12,709 nucleotides of DNA from the NCBI GenBank assembly GCA_934661765.1, contig CAKUJT010000069.1, positions 1 to 12,709 of the forward strand, written 5' to 3'. Of this stretch, positions 7,510-12,709 are shown one piece after another. This DNA comes from an uncultured Senegalimassilia sp. (lineage in GTDB: Bacteria; Actinomycetota; Coriobacteriia; Coriobacteriales; Eggerthellaceae). Both the position numbers and the translations under genes were made by a program. How positions within the stretch are numbered: position 1 is the first letter of the stretch; each line of letters starts with the position of its first letter. Under the pieces are notes generated by a model. The model saw nothing but the letters and a program-made list of their open reading frames with translations, ran no database searches and was not told the DNA's origin.

Positions 7510-7538
7510 TTGAAAAAGCAGCATGCGAGTCGGATAAT
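7510..7538 (+). promoter_or_regulatory. Candidate promoter of the GntR regulator gene
   Basis: TTGAAA (7510-7515) and GATAAT (7533-7538) are 17 bases apart; each matches the consensus at five of six positions. Transcription would start near 7545, giving a leader of about 47 bases before the ATG at 7592. It lies in the 109-base gap after the dehydrogenase gene, so the regulator, uxuA and uxuB can be expressed apart from the importer genes. Confidence 0.6.
7517..7532 (+). promoter_or_regulatory. Putative GntR autoregulatory operator
   Basis: AGCATGCGAGTCG (7520-7532) matches the 13 bases at 1125-1137 in 11 positions and begins at the same spacer position as there. The left arm of the inverted repeat (AGC at 7517-7519) is more degenerate than at the importer promoter. 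This would fit autoregulation by the FCD-type regulator encoded just downstream; binding is inferred. Confidence 0.48.
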
Positions 7539-7591
7539 AATAAGGTGTTGTTAGAAAAAAATCTTAGTAATGAAGAGGAAAAAGAAATAAT

Positions 7592-8266
7592 ATGCATGTT
7601 ACAGAACGTTTAAAAGGAGAAAGCAGCAAGGAGTATGCGATGCGTGTGATCCGGGAGAATATAATCAGTTTGGAACTGGAACCGGGAACAAGTATCAGTG
7701 CGAATGAGCTTGCATCAGAAATACCAGTATCACGTGGCCCAATCAGAGAGGCATTAAGTGAATTGAGTAAAATTGGGATTGTTGAAGTGTATCCGCAAAG
7801 TGGATGTAAAATATCTATGATTGATTATACAGTTGTAGAGGAAGCCAGATTTCTGAGAAATACATTAGAATGTGCTATTGTTAAAGAAGCATGCCAGGTG
7901 GCTGAAGCTGTTAATATATTGAGACTTCAGGAAAATGTAAATCTTCAGAAGTTTTATATGGAAAATCATAAAACAGAAGAATTGTTGGAAATGGATAATG
8001 AGTTTCATAAATATCTATTTCAGTTTACAAATAAAATTGAAATTTATAATCTTATGAAAAATTTTGATATTCATTTTGATCGAATCAGAAGTGTATCTAT
8101 TCGTTCAGTCAAAAATCTTAAAATAGTGGAAGATCATGAGAAGATTTTAGACTGTATTAGAAATTCTGATGAAGAAGGGGCTTCCAAAATTATGAACATC
8201 CATTTAACGCGTGATAAAATTGATAAAGAAGAGCTGAAAGAAAAATATGGCCGATATTTTAAATAA
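7592..8266 (+). CDS. GntR-family transcriptional regulator, FadR/FCD subfamily
   Basis: A 224-residue DNA-binding regulator. The N-terminal winged helix-turn-helix covers about residues 10-77, with the family pattern LEPGTSISANELASEIPVSRGPIREAL shown here as LEPGTSISANELA and VSRGPIREAL. The C-terminal helical FCD domain has the usual metal ligands: D135 and H139 (DNEFH), H182 (DHEKI) and H204 (NIHL). This domain normally binds a small acid from the pathway it controls. Its place between the importer operon and uxuA-uxuB, and the motif shared by the two promoters, suggest that it controls this locus and itself, probably as a repressor released by a pathway sugar acid. AGAGGAA (7574-7580) lies 11 bases before the ATG, a little far. 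Confidence 0.93.
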   Translation: MHVTERLKGESSKEYAMRVIRENIISLELEPGTSISANELASEIPVSRGPIREALSELSKIGIVEVYPQSGCKISMIDYTVVEEARFLRNTLECAIVKEACQVAEAVNILRLQENVNLQKFYMENHKTEELLEMDNEFHKYLFQFTNKIEIYNLMKNFDIHFDRIRSVSIRSVKNLKIVEDHEKILDCIRNSDEEGASKIMNIHLTRDKIDKEELKEKYGRYFK

Positions 8267-8276
8267 ACACTCTTTT

Positions 8277-8305
8277 TTGTCAGCACAATGACTACACAAT
8301 AGTAG
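8277..8305 (+). promoter_or_regulatory. Weak candidate promoter and repeat ahead of uxuA
   Basis: The 55-base gap between the regulator and uxuA contains TTGTCA (8277-8282) and, 17 bases on, TAGTAG (8300-8305), a poor -10 box. CACAAT occurs twice 11 bases apart (8284-8289 and 8295-8300), and CTAC (8292-8295) is inverted as GTAG (8302-8305). These could mark an internal promoter or protein site, but each element is short enough to arise by chance. Confidence 0.25.
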
Positions 8306-8321
8306 AGAAAAGAGGCAAAAA

Positions 8322-9398
8322 ATGGAAATGACTATGCGTTGGTTCGGAACGAACTATGATACAGTTACACTGGAACAAATCAGACAGACTAGATATGCAA
8401 CAGGCGTGATAACTACTTTGTATAACAAGATGCCGGGTGAAGTCTGGGAACTGGATGAAATATTGAAATTAAAAAAAGAAGTTGAAGATGCAGGACTTCA
8501 TTTATCCGGTATTGAAAGTGTAAATGTCAGTGATGCAATAAAGACTGGTGGACCAGATAGAGACAAAGATATTGATGCATACATAAAAACACTGGAAAAC
8601 TTAGGAAAAGCAGATATCCATATGGTTTGCTATAATTTTATGCCAGTATTTGACTGGACAAGAACAGAATTAGATCGAAGAAGAGAAGATGGATCTACGG
8701 TTATGGCTTATAATCAAGAAGCTATTGATCAGATGGATCCGGAAAAAATGTTCGATGCAATTAAAGATGATATGAATGGTACGGTTATGCCAGGCTGGGA
8801 ACCAGAACGTATGGAAAAAGTGAAAGAACTTTTCGAACTTTATAAAGATATTGATGAGGATAAATTATTTGATAATTTAAAGTATTTTTTGGAGGCGATT
8901 ATGCCTGTTTGCAATAAATATGATATAAATATGGCAATTCACCCGGACGATCCAGGCTGGAGTGTATTTGGACTTCCGAGAATCATATCTTCACAGGAAA
9001 AATTAAAACGTATGATGGATATGGTACCGGATAAACACAATGGAGTAACATTCTGTATGGGATCTTACGGCACTAATCTGAATAATGATTTAATTTCAAC
9101 GATTCATATGCTGAAAGGAAGAATACATTTTGCACATATTCGAAATCTTCGTTTCAATGATGGAATGAAAGATTTTGAAGAAAGCGCACATCTGAGTGAA
9201 GATGGAACATTTGACATGTATGCTGTAATGAAAGCGCTTTATGAGACAGGATTTGACGGACCAATTCGTCCGGATCATGGAAGAATGATCTGGGGTGAGA
9301 AAGCAATGCCTGGTTATGGACTATATGACAGAGCATTGGGAGCTGCTTATCTTTGCGGACTTTGGGAAGCGGTTAAGAAAGAAGCAAGAGGTGAATAG
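8322..9398 (+). CDS. uxuA: D-mannonate dehydratase
   Basis: Dehydrates D-mannonate to 2-keto-3-deoxy-D-gluconate in the cytoplasm, the last step before the KDG kinase and aldolase, which are not in this window. The 358-residue protein matches UxuA throughout. It starts MRWFG, carries the family blocks LHLSGIESVNV and MVCYNFMPVFDWTRTEL, and has a TIM-barrel fold. The expected Mn/Fe-binding residues are seen as H207 (AIHPDDPGW), C245 (TFCMGSYG), H272 (FAHIRN) and D318 (RPDHGR). The length fits Gram-positive UxuA, somewhat shorter than the E. coli protein. AGAGG (8311-8315) lies 6 bases before the ATG. The stop codon is one base ahead of the next start, so uxuA and uxuB are probably translationally coupled. 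Confidence 0.96.
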   Translation: MEMTMRWFGTNYDTVTLEQIRQTRYATGVITTLYNKMPGEVWELDEILKLKKEVEDAGLHLSGIESVNVSDAIKTGGPDRDKDIDAYIKTLENLGKADIHMVCYNFMPVFDWTRTELDRRREDGSTVMAYNQEAIDQMDPEKMFDAIKDDMNGTVMPGWEPERMEKVKELFELYKDIDEDKLFDNLKYFLEAIMPVCNKYDINMAIHPDDPGWSVFGLPRIISSQEKLKRMMDMVPDKHNGVTFCMGSYGTNLNNDLISTIHMLKGRIHFAHIRNLRFNDGMKDFEESAHLSEDGTFDMYAVMKALYETGFDGPIRPDHGRMIWGEKAMPGYGLYDRALGAAYLCGLWEAVKKEARGE

Positions 9399-9399
9399 T

Positions 9400-11007
9400 A
9401 TGAAATTAACATTAGAAGGTATAAAAGAAAAAAAAGACTGGGAAAGTGCTGGAGTGAAACTTCCGTCATATGATATTGATACGATTGTTGCAAGAACAAA
9501 AGAATCACCAGAGTGGGTTCATTTTGGAGCAGGAAATATTTTTCGTATTTTTTTAGGTGGCATCGCAGATAAGTTGATTTCCGAAGGAGAAATGGAAAAG
9601 GGAATAACATGTGTAGAGACATTTGATTTTGATGTAGTAGATAAGATTTATAAGCCATATGATAATCTTGTCCTGGCAGTTACATTAAAAGCAGATGGTT
9701 CTACAGATAAGCAGATTCTTGGATCTTTAACAGAAGCTGTTAAGGCACAGTCGAATGTGAAAGAGGAATGGGACAGACTTATTGAGATTTTTAAGAACCC
9801 TGAACTGAAGATGATTTCTTTTACAATTACAGAAAAAGGTTATGCATTAAAAAATGCAGAAGATAAATATTTCCCATTTATTGAACAAGATATCGAAAAC
9901 GGACCGGAAAAAGCAGTATCGGCAATGGCTGTTGTATGTGCGCTTTTAAATGAGCGTTTCAAAGCGGGAAGAAGTCCGCTGGCAGTTGTATCTATGGACA
10001 ATTGCTCTCATAATGGAGAAAAGCTTAGAAGTTCCATTCTTACTATGGCTTCAGAGTGGAAGAATAAAGGATATGTATCAGAAGAATTTGTTGAATACAT
10101 TTCTGATGAAGAGCAGGTGTCATTTCCATGGTCAATGATTGATAAGATTACACCAAGACCGGCAGAAAGTGTATGTGAGTCTTTAAAAGAACTCGGAATT
10201 GAGAATATGGAGCCGGTTATCACTTCTAAAAATACATATATTGCACCGTTTGTAAATGCAGAAGGACCGCAGTATCTTGTAATAGAGGATAAGTTCCCGA
10301 ATGGAAGACCTGCGCTTGAAAAGGCAGGAGTATATCTGACAGATAGAGATACTGTAAATAAAGTTGAACGTATGAAAGTAACAACATGTTTAAACCCATT
10401 ACATACAGCATTAGCTGTCTATGGATGTCTGTTGGGATACACACTGATTGCAGATGAGATGAAAGATGTAGAGTTAAATAAACTTGTGCATGAAATCGGA
10501 CCTGCTGAGGGTATGCCGGTTGTTACAAATCCAGGAATATTATCTCCAGAAGCTTTTGTTGATGAAGTAATTAATGTTAGAATACCAAATCCGTTTATGC
10601 CGGATACACCACAGAGAATTGCAACCGATACTTCTCAGAAAGTAGGAATTCGTTATGGAGAAACAATCAAATCTTATGTTTCTAAATACGGAGATGCAAA
10701 AAAACTGAAAGCAATTCCTCTTGCCATTGCCGGATGGTGCAGATATTTGCTTGGAGTAGATGACAATGGAGAAACATTTGAAAGATCATCAGATCCGATG
10801 CTTTGTGAACTGACAGATATTCTGAAAGAAATTGAAGTTGGAAAGCCAGAAACTTATAAGGGACAACTTAAAACAATTCTTTCTAACAAAAATATATTTG
10901 GCAGTGATTTGTATGAAGCAGGAATCGGAAATCTTATTGAAGAGATGTTTAAAAAAGAAATTGCAGAACCAGGTGCAGTTCGTAAAACATTAAAAGAATA
11001 TTTATAA
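9400..11007 (+). CDS. uxuB: Mannitol dehydrogenase-family oxidoreductase, probable D-fructuronate reductase (UxuB)
   Basis: Interconverts D-fructuronate and D-mannonate with NADH. The 535-residue protein belongs to the long-chain mannitol dehydrogenase family. It has the N-terminal nucleotide-binding block FGAGNIFR (42-49), the family blocks SMDNCSHNG (198-206) and SMIDKITP (245-252), and the catalytic set K326, N332 and H335 in MKVTTCLNPLH. The ATG at 9400 is chosen because AGAGGTGA (9387-9394) lies 5 bases before it and the protein then begins MKLTLEGIKE. An in-frame ATG at 9295 would overlap uxuA by about 100 bases and adds 35 residues unlike the family. Next to uxuA, fructuronate reduction is more likely than tagaturonate or polyol oxidation, but the family is broad. 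It is the last gene before a strong terminator. Confidence 0.88.
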   Translation: MKLTLEGIKEKKDWESAGVKLPSYDIDTIVARTKESPEWVHFGAGNIFRIFLGGIADKLISEGEMEKGITCVETFDFDVVDKIYKPYDNLVLAVTLKADGSTDKQILGSLTEAVKAQSNVKEEWDRLIEIFKNPELKMISFTITEKGYALKNAEDKYFPFIEQDIENGPEKAVSAMAVVCALLNERFKAGRSPLAVVSMDNCSHNGEKLRSSILTMASEWKNKGYVSEEFVEYISDEEQVSFPWSMIDKITPRPAESVCESLKELGIENMEPVITSKNTYIAPFVNAEGPQYLVIEDKFPNGRPALEKAGVYLTDRDTVNKVERMKVTTCLNPLHTALAVYGCLLGYTLIADEMKDVELNKLVHEIGPAEGMPVVTNPGILSPEAFVDEVINVRIPNPFMPDTPQRIATDTSQKVGIRYGETIKSYVSKYGDAKKLKAIPLAIAGWCRYLLGVDDNGETFERSSDPMLCELTDILKEIEVGKPETYKGQLKTILSNKNIFGSDLYEAGIGNLIEEMFKKEIAEPGAVRKTLKEYL

Positions 11008-11030
11008 ATCAATTTGTAAATGCTAAATAA

Positions 11031-11080
11031 AGGGATGTTATATCATTTGTAATATAAAAAATGGTATAACATCTCTTTTT
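11031..11080 (+). terminator. Strong intrinsic terminator of the catabolic operon
   Basis: Bases 11031-11045 pair with 11062-11076 as a 15-bp stem (AGGGATGTTATATCA with TGGTATAACATCTCT), including two G-U pairs, followed by a T-run. It lies about 24 bases after the uxuB stop codon. The minus strand also reads into TTTATTT after the stem, so it can act on the converging minus-strand genes as well. Confidence 0.9.
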
Positions 11081-11085
11081 GTGTC

Positions 11086-11115
11086 AACTATAAAATAAAC
11101 CACGCGCTAAGCGGT
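11086..11115 (-). terminator. Minus-strand terminator overlapping the end of the ABC-2 gene
   Basis: On the minus strand ACCGC (11115-11111) pairs with GTGGT (11103-11099) around a 7-base loop that contains the gene's TAG stop codon (11109-11107). TTTATTTTATAG follows. The stem is short at 5 bp with one G-U pair, but the T-rich tail is typical. Confidence 0.5.
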
Positions 11116-12264
11116 CTGACGTCTCATACGACCTGCAATAAGCGCAAGACTTAAGAACGCGAGGGCGAAGAGGAGTTGGATGCCGTAGCAGGTGTACAGA
11201 GTGTGAATCTGTGTTCTATTGAATGTGTTGTGGCTTTTCAGCAGGTTATTTGCAACTTCATACCAGTAGACCGGAAGGAACTGGGCAAATTTCTGTACAC
11301 TTTTTCCAAGGATCTCCATGCTGACGAAAACTCCGCACAGGAAGGACATTCCAAGGCTGACCACATTGACGACTGCACTGACCAGTTGTTCTTTGTCCGT
11401 AAATGTGGAGACAAAGAATGCCAGGCTTAATGCGGACAGAGACATCATAAAACTGTTGATTAGATAGTATGTAAGATTTGTGTCTGCCAGAAAGGTTTTC
11501 CCATACAATATGATTGGAAGGAGTGTGCATAAAAACCAGACGGCAAGTCCGATGACTGTGCAGCCGAGCGCAAGCTGCAGGTTGTACTTCCGGTTGGAAA
11601 TGGAAGTACACAGTATTCGTGAGCGGACTTCTGGATTGTTGAATGACATCATGATTGTTATAATGACATAGCATAGAATGGACAGGATAATGTAAGGCAT
11701 ATACTGATACATGTATGCGTGCATCGGAATATTTCCACCATATCCGTTCTGATCCAGCATCGTTACATGAGATTCTTCTGTCATAGCCTCCTTAAGCATT
11801 ACAGCGGCTTCTTCGGCTGAGTAACCGGAGGCAAGAAGCATGTGCATTTCCTGAACCCATGCATTGACCTGACTGTCTACATAGTAACCACTTGTACTGC
11901 CAGGAACTTTTGTGACGGTAAGACTTGCAGTTTTGTTTTTACAACTCTGAGTGAAATCTTCCGGAATCGTCAATACATAATAGACGTGCCGATAGAACAG
12001 GTTATCCTGAATGGCAGTTTTGGTATCCGGAATATCAATCAGATTGTGCCTGGAAGCCAGGTAAGCAGTCAGGGCTTCGGATGCCGGACTTTTGTCATGG
12101 TCAATGACTGCAATGTCAAGTTTTGTCTGTTCAAACATTTTATCCGTATCGGTAAGTTCACTTTTTTGTACAGCAATTGTAATTGTGAGAAAAATGATAA
12201 TATACATGAAAACATATCCGAGATTTCTCTTTGTAATTGTCAAAAATCCTTTAAATACTGTCAT
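11107..12264 (-). CDS. ABC-2 type exporter permease
   Basis: A 385-residue membrane protein of the ABC-2 permease class, the channel half of an exporter driven by a separate ATPase. It has one N-terminal membrane segment (about residues 14-32, YVFMYIIIFLTITIAV), a large extracytoplasmic domain (about 33-185), then several membrane segments from YMPYIILSILCYVIITIMM to the C-terminus. This one-plus-five layout is that of the ABC2_membrane_3 group. AAGGAGG (plus-strand CCTCCTT, 12272-12278) lies 7 bases before the start, and the start overlaps the preceding gene by 14 bases, so the two are probably coupled. The substrate is not evident: antimicrobial peptides, drugs and lipids are all possible in this family. 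No ATPase gene is visible; it may lie beyond the window edge. Confidence 0.85.
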   Translation of the reverse strand: MTVFKGFLTITKRNLGYVFMYIIIFLTITIAVQKSELTDTDKMFEQTKLDIAVIDHDKSPASEALTAYLASRHNLIDIPDTKTAIQDNLFYRHVYYVLTIPEDFTQSCKNKTASLTVTKVPGSTSGYYVDSQVNAWVQEMHMLLASGYSAEEAAVMLKEAMTEESHVTMLDQNGYGGNIPMHAYMYQYMPYIILSILCYVIITIMMSFNNPEVRSRILCTSISNRKYNLQLALGCTVIGLAVWFLCTLLPIILYGKTFLADTNLTYYLINSFMMSLSALSLAFFVSTFTDKEQLVSAVVNVVSLGMSFLCGVFVSMEILGKSVQKFAQFLPVYWYEVANNLLKSHNTFNRTQIHTLYTCYGIQLLFALAFLSLALIAGRMRRQTA

Positions 12265-12709
12265 AGCGTTCCCTCCTTACTCCTAAGAATGCGATGCCAA
12301 GGAAAAGAACACTCATGATCAGCAGAGTGATCATACATCTCTGGTATCGTAACGTGTCATTGTAGACACTGATGCAATAGTAAGCATCACTTAAGACAGC
12401 CGCCGGATTGATGCGGTTCAGAATAGGAGCATTCTGTTCTATTACATCTTTCATATTACCAAACATCAGACCAGACAAAAAACCGGTCAGTAACGTTGTG
12501 GAGGTACAGATGCCGATTTTTGCTGAAAATGTAAGTTTTCCGATGCAGCCGATCATAAGTCCCAGGCAGATTCCGATGAGACTTCCCATAAAATTCGTGA
12601 CAAGGATAGCCAGATAATTATCCCCCAGGTCAATGTCAAGAATATAGTTCAAGTAAAAAGTCAGAATCATTACATTTATGAAATGGATAAAAATCAGCAC
12701 CAGCATATC
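12251..12709 (-). CDS. ABC-2 type exporter permease, C-terminal part, cut by the window edge
   Basis: The frame is open to the last base of the window, so the N-terminus is missing and only about 152 residues are visible. They hold hydrophobic segments (for example FMGSLIGICLGLMIGCIG and MITLLIMSVLFLGIAFLG) and the permease-like block NRINPAAVLSDAYYCISVY, which resembles the conserved region before the last membrane helix in ABC-2 permeases. A Met codon at 12706 is probably internal. The stop overlaps the start of the second permease gene by 14 bases, so the pair likely forms a heterodimeric exporter channel. Confidence 0.8.
   Translation of the reverse strand, partial: DMLVLIFIHFINVMILTFYLNYILDIDLGDNYLAILVTNFMGSLIGICLGLMIGCIGKLTFSAKIGICTSTTLLTGFLSGLMFGNMKDVIEQNAPILNRINPAAVLSDAYYCISVYNDTLRYQRCMITLLIMSVLFLGIAFLGVRRERYDSI

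Noticed and set aside
7889..7894. Third GCATGC, inside the GntR coding sequence
   Set aside because: The flanking bases do not keep the AGT half-site and no promoter boxes surround it; a six-base match is expected by chance in this length.
8242..8260. AAAATAT/ATATTTT hairpin at the end of the GntR gene
   Set aside because: It is a purely A/T stem inside the coding sequence of an AT-rich gene, easily explained by composition.
9295..9399. Longer start for the UxuB-like protein
   Set aside because: It overlaps the uxuA coding region by about 100 bases, adds residues unlike the family and lacks the ribosome binding site that precedes the ATG at 9400.
11842..12318. Plus-strand open frame of 158 codons
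   Set aside because: It is antisense to the two ABC-2 permease genes, which have coherent membrane segments, a clear ribosome binding site and a coupled overlap; the frame shows no recognisable domain.

Overview
The window looks like the chromosome of a low-GC, Gram-positive anaerobe of the Clostridia, probably Lachnospiraceae-like. This is inferred from AT-rich codon use, strong AGGAGG-type ribosome binding sites, a lipoprotein binding protein with a Ser/Gly linker, and ABC sugar importers of the ribose type. No rRNA, tRNA, CRISPR array or insertion sequence was seen.

Layout: (1) positions 1-900 hold the 3' part of dnaJ, ending in a hairpin. (2) Positions 901-1186 form an intergenic region with a minus-oriented terminator-like hairpin and a candidate promoter. 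(3) Positions 1187-7482 carry a plus-strand catabolic operon: a sugar-type substrate-binding lipoprotein, a cyclase-family metal hydrolase, a fused ATPase-permease, a second permease and an RspB-like zinc dehydrogenase. (4) Positions 7592-11007 carry a GntR/FCD regulator, mannonate dehydratase (UxuA) and a fructuronate reductase-like enzyme (UxuB), closed by a strong terminator. (5) On the minus strand, 11107 to the window end holds two overlapping ABC-2 permease genes, the upstream one cut by the window edge. They are unrelated to the catabolic locus.

How the genes may work together (inference): the importer brings in a C6 sugar acid. The RspB-like enzyme oxidises it, plausibly L-gulonate at C5 to D-fructuronate. 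UxuB reduces fructuronate to D-mannonate and UxuA dehydrates that to 2-keto-3-deoxygluconate. The two redox steps would cancel. No uronate isomerase (UxaC) lies in the window, which favours entry at fructuronate by oxidation rather than from glucuronate. The cyclase-family hydrolase could open a lactone or trim a conjugate, but its substrate is unknown.

Two regulatory features stand out. The candidate promoters of the binding-protein gene and of the GntR gene share a near-identical 13-base motif around GCATGC at the same place in the -35/-10 spacer, a likely GntR operator. A hairpin with a T-run lies between the binding-protein gene and the rest of the importer, and would lower downstream expression relative to the binding protein.
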